Below are positions 47,377 to 57,564 of a stretch of DNA of 64,000 nucleotides, piece by piece. Under the pieces are notes generated by a model. That model made no database searches. It worked only from the letters and a program-made list of their open reading frames with translations, and had not been told where the DNA came from. Positions within the stretch are counted from its first letter, which is position 1, and the number at the start of each line of letters is the position of its first letter. The stretch covers positions 1-64,000 of the forward strand of contig JAPKAV010000004.1 of NCBI GenBank assembly GCA_028825115.1, in the 5' to 3' direction. This DNA comes from Candidatus Nanopelagicales bacterium. Lineage in GTDB: Bacteria > Actinomycetota > Actinomycetes > S36-B12. A program made the position numbers and the translations under genes.

Positions 47377-48968
47377 TCGAAACAGGGACCAAGTTCAATC
47401 GCTACACACTTTTAGAAGTGATCAGCGAGCACGAACCTAGGGTTAAAGGTGAATTCGTAGTCCAATTGTGGCTCGGGCAAGACGAGATTTTGGATCGTAA
47501 TGTCGCGATTCGTTTAGCGAGAACCGAAGACCGGCGCGTGCCTAAGGTGATGGGCGCAGCCCAAGCGGCGGCGATGGTTGACGACCGTCGACTACTACGA
47601 GTCCTCGATATTCTTGATATTAAAAACACGCTGGAACATCCCGCTTACACGGCAATTATTAGTGAGTGGTGTACTGGAACGCCACTTCACGAAGCGGTAA
47701 TGAATGCGGACACATCTGCTTTTGATGCTGAGTTTTCGCTGGATTCTGTTTCTAATCTTGCCTGGGCTTTAAATGCTTGCCTCACGTTTAATCTCGAGCA
47801 TGGACGGTTACGCCCCAGTTGTGTGTTCTTGACCGAAAGCTCGGAAGTATTGATCAGTGGTCTGGCCGTGGACCACGCACTTTTTGGCCCATTATTTGGG
47901 ACTGAGAACGCCTACGATGCCACCGTTAATAAAGACGTGAACGGCTTGGGTTCGTTGCTTTACTGTTTCACAACCGGTCTGTGGCCCTATCCAGAGTCCA
48001 CCACTGAAAATGATTCTGACCCTTTTTTGAGTGTTCATGTGCCCTTTTCACCCAAAGTGGGTAAGGACATCCCACTCCCATCAAGCGTACGGGCCAGTGT
48101 TCCCCGCGCGGTAGATGATCTCGTCAGCAGAAGCGTGATTGGGGTGAGCAAATCGCGTGGTGTTACCCGAATCCAAGATTCACTCGGTTTCGCAAATGCA
48201 ATTGCGTCCGCGAAGGACTACTTCACGCCAGTGAGCACCACCACTGTCCGAGCACCTGCTGGAATTTCCCAGAGCACCTCGCCCACAAGTATCGCTCAGC
48301 GCGCGATCGGAGTCGTAGTCGCTGCGGCTCTTGTACTCGCTACCGCTCTTGTTGGAATCCAACTAATCAACAGTTCCGCCACATCAACTTCACAACTAGA
48401 TTCGAGTGTCAATGGTGTCGACCCTTTGGAAATCTTAACCAGCCCGGCCACCCCTTTTATTGAAGTCGATGTGGGCAACATTGCCGAGGCAGTCTCAATT
48501 ACGTCGGTGCGTTCATTTGACCCTCGCGGTGGTGCCCCGAACGGGGTGTTAGGAAAAGAAAGAGAAAAGGGCGCACCGCTAGCAATCGATGGAGATGCGG
48601 TCACTGCCTGGACCACTAAGGCGTATAAATCTTCCACCTTGGGTAAAAAAGGTGGGGTTGGGCTTATCTTGGATCTTGGCCAAAAAGTAGATGTAACCGG
48701 TGTCTCGCTTGGTCTGGTGGGCTATGGGACCGACCTGCAAGTCCGGGTTGCCAACGAAATCCTCCCTGACCCGGATTTATGGACCAGACTGGTCAGCATC
48801 GATGATGCCGGGCCACAGATCGATTTACGCGCCCCCCGAGCGGTAACGGGGCGTTATGTCTTGGTTTGGCTCACGGGTATCCCACCAAAAGAAACTGGTG
48901 TCCGGTTCCAAGCTGGGATCGCGAGTGTTTCGGTTTTTGGAGCTATCGTGACCGAAGTTCAAAACTAG
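47373..48968 (+). CDS. MurJ-associated pseudokinase with C-terminal TM and discoidin-like domain
   Basis: Kinase-like N-lobe with VAIRLART (no VAIK lysine), no HRD motif; TM near VVVAAALVLATALVGIQL; C-terminal beta-rich domain. Confidence 0.83.
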   Translation: MIETGTKFNRYTLLEVISEHEPRVKGEFVVQLWLGQDEILDRNVAIRLARTEDRRVPKVMGAAQAAAMVDDRRLLRVLDILDIKNTLEHPAYTAIISEWCTGTPLHEAVMNADTSAFDAEFSLDSVSNLAWALNACLTFNLEHGRLRPSCVFLTESSEVLISGLAVDHALFGPLFGTENAYDATVNKDVNGLGSLLYCFTTGLWPYPESTTENDSDPFLSVHVPFSPKVGKDIPLPSSVRASVPRAVDDLVSRSVIGVSKSRGVTRIQDSLGFANAIASAKDYFTPVSTTTVRAPAGISQSTSPTSIAQRAIGVVVAAALVLATALVGIQLINSSATSTSQLDSSVNGVDPLEILTSPATPFIEVDVGNIAEAVSITSVRSFDPRGGAPNGVLGKEREKGAPLAIDGDAVTAWTTKAYKSSTLGKKGGVGLILDLGQKVDVTGVSLGLVGYGTDLQVRVANEILPDPDLWTRLVSIDDAGPQIDLRAPRAVTGRYVLVWLTGIPPKETGVRFQAGIASVSVFGAIVTEVQN

Positions 48969-49029
48969 CTCCCAAAACTCACGACCGGGCACAGCCAGGA
49001 CTCGTCCCCACGCTCATTAGGCTGGATGC

Positions 49030-49671
49030 GTGCCAGTGACGGATTTACGTGAATTTAGCGATCGCGAGCTGATGGCTGCGCACGTAGCCGGTGATTCACA
49101 GTCGTTCAGCGAATTGGTCTCCCGTCACAGTGATCGCCTTTGGGCAGTTGCGCTTCGCACTACCAGTGACCCGGAGGAGGCATCTGATGCACTCCAAGAT
49201 GCCCTCATCTCGGCGTATCGGCGAGCGGATCAGTATCGTGGGGAAGCCGCTGTAACAACCTGGCTACACCGGATTGTCGTGAATGCCTGCCTGGATAGAT
49301 TGCGGCGTAAGGCGGTGCGGCCCACCACGACCTTGCCCGACCACAACGAGAATAACGGCCGCGAAATAATAGAACCGCGTGATGCCATTGCCGAACGTGA
49401 GAACTGGATTGAAATCTCGGCCGCTCTCGCTGAGTTGCCGCGGGACCAAAGAGAGGCCATTATTCTGGTAGACGTCCAGGGGTACTCCGTGGACGCGGCC
49501 GCGAAGGAGCTTGATTGCCCCACTGGGACCATTAAGAGCCGGTGTAGTCGCGGCCGGAGCAAACTGGCCGAGTCTTTGGGACACTTGCGGAACCAAGACG
49601 AGGGCGAGATCGTCACAGCAAGGGAACCAGGCCGAACCTCATACCCCACAGACGCTCGGAAAGAGGAGTAA
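49030..49671 (+). CDS. sigM: RNA polymerase sigma factor SigM (ECF)
   Basis: DRELMAAHVAGDSQSFSELVSRHSDRLWAVALRTTSDPEEASDALQDALISAYRRADQYRGEAAVTTWLHRIVVNACLDRLRR. Confidence 0.92.
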   Translation: MPVTDLREFSDRELMAAHVAGDSQSFSELVSRHSDRLWAVALRTTSDPEEASDALQDALISAYRRADQYRGEAAVTTWLHRIVVNACLDRLRRKAVRPTTTLPDHNENNGREIIEPRDAIAERENWIEISAALAELPRDQREAIILVDVQGYSVDAAAKELDCPTGTIKSRCSRGRSKLAESLGHLRNQDEGEIVTAREPGRTSYPTDARKEE

Positions 49672-49672
49672 C

Positions 49673-50581
49673 GTGAATAGCACAGACGCAGACTCCGAAT
49701 TTCCTGAGCTTGAATTCCCTGAACTTACGGGTGAGCTGAAGGCATTTGGGGAATATTTGAACGCCCAACCGGCGGAGGTAATGCCCCCATATGTTTGGGA
49801 GCAGATTGCTACCTCCCTCTCACTTGAATCTGCTGATCGAGTAGTCCCTGATTCACCTGCGGCCCTTGGCTTAGATCCTGCGGTCTTAAAACTCGATAGC
49901 TACCGCAAACGCCGAATTGGTGGCAAGTGGGCCGGTGGTCTGGTTGCGGCCAGCGTCACTCTCTTCGCAGTCGGAATTGCGGTCAATGTCCTAAATTCAG
50001 AGTCCAGCGACCAAAATTCGATTGTGGCTGACACCCCGATCCCCAAAGATCAAGATGCCGATTCAGGTTCACTCAGTGTCGCCTCGCCCCAAATCATTCA
50101 AGCTGGTTTTGTCCCTCCCGCGATTGAAATCATGGAGAGCGGTAACGATTACGACTCTTTCAATCTAAGAGGAATCATCGACCGGATACTGCGTAAAATC
50201 GGGGTTGAAAAGCCCATGGACATGTTCATGGCCCCGGTTCAGAACATGGAAGCCAAGAAAATGTCAATAGGAACCGGGATGACTGGGAGTGTGGATTCCC
50301 TGCGTAAATGCGTCACCGAGATCACAAATTCGGAGTCTTCTCAAGCCTTATTTGTGGATCGTGCTACTTACCAAGGTATGGACGCCGGGGTAATCGTGAT
50401 CCCTATGGCCATGTTCACGGGGATGGATGCAGCTACAACAAGTGGTGAGCGCGCGCAGCTAGGTCTGGCCCTTGAGTCATTGGGGACGGACCTGAGCGCA
50501 CTCGACGTGTGGGTTGTCGGTCCCGACTGTGGAAATCTCGCACTCGATGTGTATTCCCACGTGAGCCATTCACTCAACTAA
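49673..50581 (+). CDS. Probable SigM anti-sigma/membrane protein
   Basis: Follows sigM, GTG at 49673 with AGGAG upstream; one TM segment (GGLVAASVTLFAVGIAVNVL) splits cytoplasmic and exported parts. Confidence 0.65.
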   Translation: MNSTDADSEFPELEFPELTGELKAFGEYLNAQPAEVMPPYVWEQIATSLSLESADRVVPDSPAALGLDPAVLKLDSYRKRRIGGKWAGGLVAASVTLFAVGIAVNVLNSESSDQNSIVADTPIPKDQDADSGSLSVASPQIIQAGFVPPAIEIMESGNDYDSFNLRGIIDRILRKIGVEKPMDMFMAPVQNMEAKKMSIGTGMTGSVDSLRKCVTEITNSESSQALFVDRATYQGMDAGVIVIPMAMFTGMDAATTSGERAQLGLALESLGTDLSALDVWVVGPDCGNLALDVYSHVSHSLN

Positions 50582-50659
50582 ATTCGGTCAACTCCCAAGG
50601 CGTAGACTCTCATCTCATATCCATTCCTCGTAGCCACCGAATGAAAGTAGTGATGTTTC

Positions 50660-51589
50660 GTGAGTGAAGTTCGCAATGTAATCATCATCGGATCTGGCCC
50701 AGCCGGCTACACAGCAGCAATTTATGCGGCTCGCGCCCAAATCAATCCGTTACTTTTTGAAGGTTCGGTTACCGCTGGTGGTGCGCTCATGAACACTACC
50801 GAAGTTGAGAATTTCCCTGGGTTTGAAAACGGAATCATGGGTCCCCAGCTTATGGAGGATATGCGAGCGCAAGCGGTTCGGTTTGGCAGTGAGATAATTA
50901 CAGACGACGTAACCCAGATTAACGTCGATGGTGATATTAAATCTGTCACGGACGGCGCCGGTAACGTGTACCAAGCCCGTACTTTAATTCTGTCCATGGG
51001 TTCGGGTTACCGTGAACTGGGTTTGCCGGATGAAAAACGCCTCAGTGGTCATGGAGTATCTTGGTGTGCAACTTGTGATGGCTTCTTTTTCCGTGAACAA
51101 GATATTGCTGTTGTCGGTGGTGGTGACTCGGCATTGGAAGAGGCGATATTCCTAACCCGATTTGCTAAGTCTGTAACACTGGTTCACCGTCGAGGGGAAT
51201 TACGCGGCAGTAAAATCATGCAGGAACGAGCCCTCGCCAACCAGAAAATTCACGTGGCTTGGAACAGTGAAGTAGCAGCCATTCACGGTGAGGGGAAACT
51301 TTCCGGGGTCACACTTCGCGACACTGAAAATGGTACCGAGCGTGAACTTGCGATCACTGGTTTGTTTATTGCAATTGGTCACGACCCACGCTCGGAACTT
51401 CTACCAGGGAAGGTTGATCTTGACCCTGAGGGCTATGTTCTCGTTGAGTCCGGATCCACCCGCACCTCTGCCCCAGGCGTGTTTGCTTGCGGCGACTTGG
51501 TTGACCACACGTACCGACAGGCGATCACGGCGGCTGGAACCGGTTGTGCCTCCGCGCTCGACGCTGAACGTTATCTAGCCCACCAGTAG
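50660..51589 (+). CDS. trxB: Thioredoxin-disulfide reductase
   Basis: [65 protein letters not shown]. Confidence 0.96.
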   Translation: MSEVRNVIIIGSGPAGYTAAIYAARAQINPLLFEGSVTAGGALMNTTEVENFPGFENGIMGPQLMEDMRAQAVRFGSEIITDDVTQINVDGDIKSVTDGAGNVYQARTLILSMGSGYRELGLPDEKRLSGHGVSWCATCDGFFFREQDIAVVGGGDSALEEAIFLTRFAKSVTLVHRRGELRGSKIMQERALANQKIHVAWNSEVAAIHGEGKLSGVTLRDTENGTERELAITGLFIAIGHDPRSELLPGKVDLDPEGYVLVESGSTRTSAPGVFACGDLVDHTYRQAITAAGTGCASALDAERYLAHQ

Positions 51590-51641
51590 TAGTCACCGTA
51601 AGCCTTTTCGCTAAGTTAGACCCCAATCAAAGGAGAATCGC

Positions 51642-51962
51642 ATGGGAGCAACCAAGATCGTCACCGACGCAAACTTCGCAGACGAAGTGCTCATGAGTGA
51701 AAAGCCAGTACTTGTTGATTTCTGGGCCGAGTGGTGCGGGCCATGTAAAATGGTGGCCCCGATCCTTGAGGAAATAGCGGCAAATAATGACGGACTCGTA
51801 ATCGCCAAAATGAATGTTGATGAAAATCCGTCAACCCCAGCCTCCTATGGCATCACTTCGATCCCCACCATGAACGTGTACCAGGGCGGGGAAATTGTGA
51901 AGACGATCATTGGCGCCAAACCAAAGGCTGCTTTACTCGCTGACCTCGCTCCGTACTTGTAG
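51642..51962 (+). CDS. trxA: Thioredoxin
   Basis: PVLVDFWAEWCGPCKMVAPILEEIA. Confidence 0.97.
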   Translation: MGATKIVTDANFADEVLMSEKPVLVDFWAEWCGPCKMVAPILEEIAANNDGLVIAKMNVDENPSTPASYGITSIPTMNVYQGGEIVKTIIGAKPKAALLADLAPYL

Positions 51963-51965
51963 GAA

Positions 51966-53012
51966 ATGCTCCGCCTTGGGTCAACCGGGGCGGCCGTAGC
52001 GGAGGTTTGCGCACGGCTCGCGCACCTGGGTCTACTTACCGACAACAGTGGTACTGCTGTTGCAACGAATATTTACGATGAACATGTCGTAGATGCTGTG
52101 CGCACATTTCAGCAAGAGCGTGGGATTACTGTTGACGGTCTTGTTGGACCGGAGACTTTTCGCAGGCTTGACGAAGCTCGCTGGCAACTAGGTGACCGGG
52201 TCCTTTCATTTACCGCCGGCCACTTAATGGTGGGTGATGATGTCACCGAGCTACAACGACGCCTCAACCAACTTGGTTTTAACGCAGGCAGGCCAGACGG
52301 AATCTTTGGTCCCGCAGCGGACCTTGCCTTGCGTGAGTTCCAACGTGGTGTCGGGGTGAGCGCCGACGGCACTTGCGCCCTTGACACCCTACGCGCATTT
52401 GAACGGCTCTCCCGATCAGTTGTCGGTGGTGACTCGGGCGCATTACGAGAGCATGCATCCCTTGCTTCATTGAGAACTGGTATCGCTGACAAAGTTATTG
52501 TGATTGATCCGGGTGAAAGCGTGCACCCTGAATTGACCTACGCGATTTGCGTGCGCATTGAAGGTCGGCTCGCAGCACTGGGTACACAGGTGCTTCTTAC
52601 CCGACCTGAGGCACCTGTGGAACGAAAAACCCAAACAATGCATGCCAAGTTTGCTAACGATATGGACGCCAACATTGTGATCTCGCTGCACCTAGATCAC
52701 GTCGAAAGCGTAAAACCCAACGGAATTTCGGTCTACTACTTTGGTTCACCCAGCGGTGGGAATCAATCAACTGGTGGGCGAATTCTCGCGGAATTGGTCA
52801 ACGAGGAGCTCACCAAAAGAACAGACCGGAAAGACTGCCTGATTCATCCTAGGACTTGGGATCTTCTCCGTTTTACTCAAATGCCCACCGTTCGCATCGA
52901 GCTTGGTTACATGTCTAATGTTGGAGACGCTAAACGCCTCACCTCAGAAGCTTTCCACGACGCCGTGGCTGAAGGTGTGGTCGCAGCACTTACTAAATTT
53001 TGCTCTCCCTAG
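51966..53012 (+). CDS. N-acetylmuramoyl-L-alanine amidase family protein with two PG-binding domains (CwlM-like)
   Basis: Two PG_binding_1-type repeats (RTFQQERGITVDGLVGPETFRRL; REFQRGVGVSADGTCALDTLRAF) plus Amidase_3-like domain (IVISLHLDH...ELGYMSN). Confidence 0.88.
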   Translation: MLRLGSTGAAVAEVCARLAHLGLLTDNSGTAVATNIYDEHVVDAVRTFQQERGITVDGLVGPETFRRLDEARWQLGDRVLSFTAGHLMVGDDVTELQRRLNQLGFNAGRPDGIFGPAADLALREFQRGVGVSADGTCALDTLRAFERLSRSVVGGDSGALREHASLASLRTGIADKVIVIDPGESVHPELTYAICVRIEGRLAALGTQVLLTRPEAPVERKTQTMHAKFANDMDANIVISLHLDHVESVKPNGISVYYFGSPSGGNQSTGGRILAELVNEELTKRTDRKDCLIHPRTWDLLRFTQMPTVRIELGYMSNVGDAKRLTSEAFHDAVAEGVVAALTKFCSP

Positions 53013-53091
53013 TAGGCCGGAGCAGACGCGCTAAGAACCCTAACCCAGCGCCAATCGAAATTAACAACATTGCCGAGAAGAATCGTTTCAC
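52993..53091 (-). CDS. Small single-TM protein (32 aa), absent from supplied ORF track
   Basis: Minus strand AGGAGGTGCGAG-GTG then (M)KRFFSAMLLISIGAGLGFLARLLRPTRESKI-stop; strong Shine-Dalgarno, one hydrophobic helix, basic flanks. Confidence 0.55.
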   Translation of the reverse strand: MKRFFSAMLLISIGAGLGFLARLLRPTRESKI

Positions 53092-53123
53092 CTCGCACCT
53101 CCTATCCGTGAAAGACTACGCTC

Positions 53124-53558
53124 ATGACAAATTGGAGTGGCTACGACCATCGGGTTCGTTTTAGTGAAGTTGACCCACAGAGCATTGTGTTTAATTCCCG
53201 CTACCTTGAATTTTTTGACGCGGCGAGTATTGAGTTCTTCCGCTTCTTTGGGTATCCCCCAGACCTGATGCAGTCTGCTGGATTGGACCCGGTCCTGGTT
53301 GAAGTCAATCTTCGCTACCACCGATCCGCTCAACTCGATCAGATCATTCACATCGGTGTTACTTGTTCACGGCTAGGAAATTCGAGTTTTGATTTAGATT
53401 TTGAAGCTCGAATTCAAGACCCTGAAAGTGGTTTGCTAGAGAACGATCTAGTCACTTCAGCAAAAATAACCTATGTCAACGTAGATCAGGTAACGAGGGA
53501 ATCAGTGCCGATCCCGATCGCGCTCCGCGGGCTTCTGTCTACAACAATTCCAGAATAG
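53124..53558 (+). CDS. Acyl-CoA thioesterase (4HBT family)
   Basis: HRVRFSEVDPQSIVFNSRYLEFFDAASIEFFRFFG...VEVNLRYHRSAQLDQIIHIGV. Confidence 0.85.
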   Translation: MTNWSGYDHRVRFSEVDPQSIVFNSRYLEFFDAASIEFFRFFGYPPDLMQSAGLDPVLVEVNLRYHRSAQLDQIIHIGVTCSRLGNSSFDLDFEARIQDPESGLLENDLVTSAKITYVNVDQVTRESVPIPIALRGLLSTTIPE

Positions 53559-54677
53559 TTGCATTGGCCATTCCGCCACCTTCGCACATAGTTTGTAACC
53601 CGTATGTGATGTTATTACGCCGCATGTGATGAACCAGGGTTGTCATAATTCGTGCACCTGAGGCGCCTAGTGGGTGTCCGAGGGCAATCGCGCCACCGTT
53701 GGGATAAGTAATCCCGTGATCAGCGGCAGTATCTTTTAACCAAGCACCTACTATGCAAGCGAATGCTTCATTGACTTCGAAGACCCCAATATCACCGAGG
53801 GAAAGCCCTGACTTAGCCAGTACTTTCCCGGTAGCAGGAATGGGCCCGGTCAACATGATCACTGGGTCGACACCGGCCATAGCATTGGTGTGCACTCGGA
53901 CAATTGGGTGCAATCCCAGCTCCTTGGCCTGTTCACTAGTCATCACAAGCAGTGCGGCGGAGCCATCAGAGATTTGTGAAGCGTTTCCTGCAGTGACAAC
54001 ACCCTCAGAACTAAAAGTCGGTTTTAATTCTGACAGGGTTTGAGTAGTGGTCTCGCGGCGAATTCCTTGATCGACACTAACTCCCGCACTAGGTAACGTC
54101 TCAGCATCAAAAAGTCCTTCACTGCTCGCCTTGGTGGCACGTTGCTGGGAAATTGCAGCGATCTCATCGATTTGCTCTCGCGAAAGTCCCCGCTGCGCGG
54201 CAATCATTTCGGCACTTAAGCCTTGGGGGACCAGATGTGGGTAGTGCTTCAGCATCTCGGGACTAAATGGGCCATCCCCACCCGCCATATTGCTAAACAT
54301 TGGTACCCGTGACATTGATTCAACATCACCAGCGATAACAATGTCCGAATTGCCGCTGATGACCGATGCGGCAGCGAAAGCAACGGCCTGTTGGCTGGAA
54401 CCGCACTGGCGGTCAATTGTGGTTCCGGTGACACTTTGTGGGAATCCGGCTGCCAAGGCAGCGTTACGTCCGATATTGGGCTCTGCTCGCCTACTTGACC
54501 CACACAGCCCCAATACACGTCTTCGACCAGGTGGGATTCAATCCCAGCACGGTTAATTACCTCGCGCAGGATCGCCGCGCTGACATCAACTGGATGCATT
54601 CCACTTAAGGCGCCTTTCCCTGGTTTTCCAATCCCCACCGGGGTTCGACCGGCTTCAACAATTACGGCGTCTCTCAT
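53539..54677 (-). pseudogene. Acetyl-CoA C-acyltransferase (thiolase), frameshifted in two ORFs
   Basis: MRDAVIVEAGRTPVGIGKPGKGALSG...VYWGCVGQVGEQ in frame of 54677; continuation EPNIGRNAALAAGFPQSVTGTTIDRQCGSSQQAV...GGAIALGHPLGASGARI in frame of 54513. Break near 54480-54495. Confidence 0.85.
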
Positions 54678-54707
54678 GGTGTTAGTAATCCTTATCCTGA
54701 GTAATTT

Positions 54708-55550
54708 CTAGGCAATAAGTTGGGTTACCGGGATCAGCAGGTAATTTATTTGGTTGGTACGCAGCATGGTGAGTGCGATCAAAATAAAAATCAGGCTCAA
54801 GACGCCTGCAATTTGGACCGGTATCCGGATTCGTTTCGGTGGAAACACCATGATTGTGGCTACTACAGCACCCACAATTAGTCCACCGAAATGTGCACGC
54901 CAATCAACAAGTGGTGAGAAGAAGCCGATTGCCACGTTAATAGCAAGTAGAAACAGCACTTGGCTAATGTCGTAACGCAATCTGCGCCCAGCGACAATTA
55001 ACGCACCCATCAGCCCAAATATCGCACCAGATGCGCCAACGGAAACGGTGTTTAAGTCGGAGAACCAGTAGGAAGCAACTGAGCCTCCCAAAGCGGCTAG
55101 GAGGTAAAGAACAGTAAAGCGAGTGTGACCAAGGATGCGCTCAAGTGTTGATCCAAGAAAAAACAATATGTACATGTTGAACGCGATATGAATAAAGGAC
55201 CCATGTAAGAAGGCACTGGTAAATAGCCGCCACCATTCGCCACCTTGCGCGATTGCTACCGGATACATGCCATATTCCAGGGCGACTTGATTGATTCCTT
55301 CTAGATACTGGATCGCAAAAAAAAGGACATTAAGGCCAATGAGTGAATATGTCACGCGCGGGGTGGTGATCACTGCTCCACCAGCGACCGTTCTTGTTAC
55401 TGGTGGAGCAGTAGCTTTCATGCAGTCTGGGCATCGGTAACCCACGGGTGCTGCGATCATGCAGTCGGTACAAATTGGTTTTTCACACCGTGAACACGAG
55501 ATGCGGGTGGGTCTATCTGTGTGCCGATAACACGAAGGGGAATCTTCCAC
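54708..55550 (-). CDS. Rhomboid family intramembrane serine protease with N-terminal zinc-binding domain
   Basis: CYRHTDRPTRISCSRCEKPICTDCMIAAPVGYRCPDC; GSFIHIAFNMYILFFLGSTLE; SVGASGAIFGLMGAL; DWRAHFGGLIVG. Confidence 0.92.
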   Translation of the reverse strand: MEDSPSCYRHTDRPTRISCSRCEKPICTDCMIAAPVGYRCPDCMKATAPPVTRTVAGGAVITTPRVTYSLIGLNVLFFAIQYLEGINQVALEYGMYPVAIAQGGEWWRLFTSAFLHGSFIHIAFNMYILFFLGSTLERILGHTRFTVLYLLAALGGSVASYWFSDLNTVSVGASGAIFGLMGALIVAGRRLRYDISQVLFLLAINVAIGFFSPLVDWRAHFGGLIVGAVVATIMVFPPKRIRIPVQIAGVLSLIFILIALTMLRTNQINYLLIPVTQLIA

Positions 55551-55555
55551 TTAAT

Positions 55556-56074
55556 TTAGGTGCGGACAGTTTCAATCGACTGCATCACTACGTCAACCTT
55601 GGGGCGATCCTGGGATCCGGTTTCAACTGCGGCAATTACGTCCACAACGTCGCGGCTGGCTTGATCAGCAACTTCACCAAAGATTGTGTGCTTAAAGTTT
55701 AACCACGTGGTTGCTGCAACGGTGACGAAGAACTGGGATCCGTTGGTGCCTGGACCTGCATTTGCCATGGCCAGCATGTAAGGCTTATCAAATGTGAGTT
55801 CGGGGTGTGCTTCGTCCTCGAAGCGGTAACCGGGGCCACCTGTTCCGGTACCCAGTGGGTCTCCGCCTTGAATCATGAAACCGGGGATAATCCGGTGAAA
55901 GACCAGGTCTTTATACAAAGGTGCACTCGACTTTGCGCTCACCCGTGGGTCGGTCCATTCCTTGGTTCCCTCGGACAACCCAGTGAAATTTTCCACTGTT
56001 TTAGGGGCATGGTCAGGGAAAAGATTGCAGTTAATGTCCCCGAGGCTTGTATGAATAATCGCTTGTAGTGTCAT
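55556..56074 (-). CDS. ppiA: Peptidyl-prolyl cis-trans isomerase (cyclophilin)
   Basis: VENFTGLSEGTKEW...LVFHRIIPGFMIQGGDPLGTGTGGPGYRFEDE...GPGTNGSQFFVTVAAT. Confidence 0.94.
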   Translation of the reverse strand: MTLQAIIHTSLGDINCNLFPDHAPKTVENFTGLSEGTKEWTDPRVSAKSSAPLYKDLVFHRIIPGFMIQGGDPLGTGTGGPGYRFEDEAHPELTFDKPYMLAMANAGPGTNGSQFFVTVAATTWLNFKHTIFGEVADQASRDVVDVIAAVETGSQDRPKVDVVMQSIETVRT

Positions 56075-56193
56075 GTGCAGATACTTTCACGCTACTGTCA
56101 AGGATGCTCGCGCGGGCGGTGAATCTGCTCACGCAATAGTCCGCGGGTGCAATGCCCGTGGTCCGGTTCACCAATGAGCGAAACGAGGAGTTG

Positions 56194-56266
56194 TGGAGCT
56201 TAGGAGACTCGAACTCCTGACATCTGCCTTGCAAAGGCAGCGCTCTACCAACTGAGCTAAAGCCCC
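56194..56266 (-). tRNA. tRNA-Ala (TGC)
   Basis: Reverse complement GGGGCTTTAGCTCAGTTGGTAGAGCGCTGCCTTTGCAAGGCAGATGTCAGGAGTTCGAGTCTCCTAAGCTCCA folds as a cloverleaf. Confidence 0.95.
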
Positions 56267-56323
56267 TCATGTTGCGGGTTGTGTACTGAGTGCGCCGAAC
56301 CTGCCTTCAGCGCGAGCGGAATG

Positions 56324-56449
56324 CTAGCGTAGGTCCTGATCGGCTCCGACTTCAGACCAGAGATCGTCGTCATTCTGATCTGCGGTGACCTGTCGGTATA
56401 CCAGGTATCCAACTCCAGCCAAGATCACAAGTAAAAGCAATTTCTTCAT
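56324..56449 (-). CDS. DLW-39 family small membrane protein (41 aa), absent from supplied ORF track
   Basis: MKKLLLLVILAGVGYLVYRQVTADQNDDDLWSEVGADQDLR-stop; contains the DLW motif. Confidence 0.88.
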   Translation of the reverse strand: MKKLLLLVILAGVGYLVYRQVTADQNDDDLWSEVGADQDLR

Positions 56450-56496
56450 ACCGCGAAGATACACGCTGAACAAAGTTGCTCCTCACCTACCTCTCG

Positions 56497-56571
56497 TGGG
56501 CCCAGATGGACTTGAACCATCGACCTCTTCCTTATCAGGGAAGCGCTCTAACCAAGCTGAGCTATGGGCCC
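56497..56571 (-). tRNA. tRNA-Ile (GAT)
   Basis: Reverse complement GGGCCCATAGCTCAGCTTGGTTAGAGCGCTTCCCTGATAAGGAAGAGGTCGATGGTTCAAGTCCATCTGGGCCCA. Confidence 0.95.
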
Positions 56572-56684
56572 GAAATAGCGTGCCGAGACTACCTGACCAC
56601 TCACCCCCGGATACATGGGGAGGTGATTTCACCCGTTAATGCCTATGCCGTCATGGTGATAAGGCTGCCCGGTAACCTTGTCAG

Positions 56685-57548
56685 ATGAAGGGAATAATTC
56701 TGGCTGGTGGGACTGGGAGCCGTTTGTGGCCTGTTACTAAGGGTGTGAGTAAGCAGTTGCTCCCCGTCTACGACAAACCCATGCTGCACTACCCCTTAGC
56801 CACCTTAATGGCAGCCGGTATCCGTGAAGTCCTGGTGATTACGACCCCTGAGGACTCGGAGTCCTTCTCCCGGCTTCTGGGTAACGGTTCAGAGTGGGGA
56901 ATATCGATCACTTTTGCAACCCAGCCACGGCCTGAAGGGCTTGCCCAGGCATTTTTGATCGGTGAAGAATTCTTGGCCGGCGACTCTGTAGCGTTGATCC
57001 TTGGTGACAATCTTTTCTATGGAGCTTCCTTAGGTCGTAAACTCGCGGAGTTGACGTCAATTGAAGGTGCACATGTGTTCGCCTACGAGGTTGCCAACCC
57101 CAGTGAATACGGTGTCGTTGCTTTTGATGACAACGGGGTTGCGCTCTCGATCGAGGAAAAGCCAAAGAACCCTCAGAGTTCTTATGCTGTTCCTGGATTA
57201 TATTTCTACGACAACACTGTTGTTGAGGTGGCCAAGTCGATTAAGCCTTCTGATCGCGGTGAACTAGAAATTACCACTGTTAACGATCATTACTTGCAGG
57301 CTGGGAAGCTAAAAGTGGCGGTTTTGGAGCGGGGAACTGCGTGGTTGGATACGGGGACGTTTCGATCACTGCAAGACGCTGGTGAGTTTGTAAGGGTGAT
57401 GGAAGACCGCACCGGTACCAAAGTGGGTTGTGTTGAGGAAATTTCTTGGCGTAATGGTTGGATCTCTTCCGAACAGCTCTTGGCCTTAGCGCAACCCCTA
57501 TTAAAGAGTGGATATGGTGAATATCTTATCGCGCTTGCCAATAAGTAA
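56685..57548 (+). CDS. rfbA: Glucose-1-phosphate thymidylyltransferase
   Basis: [74 protein letters not shown]. Confidence 0.95.
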   Translation: MKGIILAGGTGSRLWPVTKGVSKQLLPVYDKPMLHYPLATLMAAGIREVLVITTPEDSESFSRLLGNGSEWGISITFATQPRPEGLAQAFLIGEEFLAGDSVALILGDNLFYGASLGRKLAELTSIEGAHVFAYEVANPSEYGVVAFDDNGVALSIEEKPKNPQSSYAVPGLYFYDNTVVEVAKSIKPSDRGELEITTVNDHYLQAGKLKVAVLERGTAWLDTGTFRSLQDAGEFVRVMEDRTGTKVGCVEEISWRNGWISSEQLLALAQPLLKSGYGEYLIALANK

Positions 57549-57564
57549 CCTGCGAAAAATTACG

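Noticed and set aside
56110-56190. GGTGAA...TTCACC plus CCGCGGG/CCCGTGG foldable segment downstream of tRNA-Ala, considered as a small RNA.
   Set aside because: More simply a tRNA trailer/terminator or chance fold; no promoter evidence.
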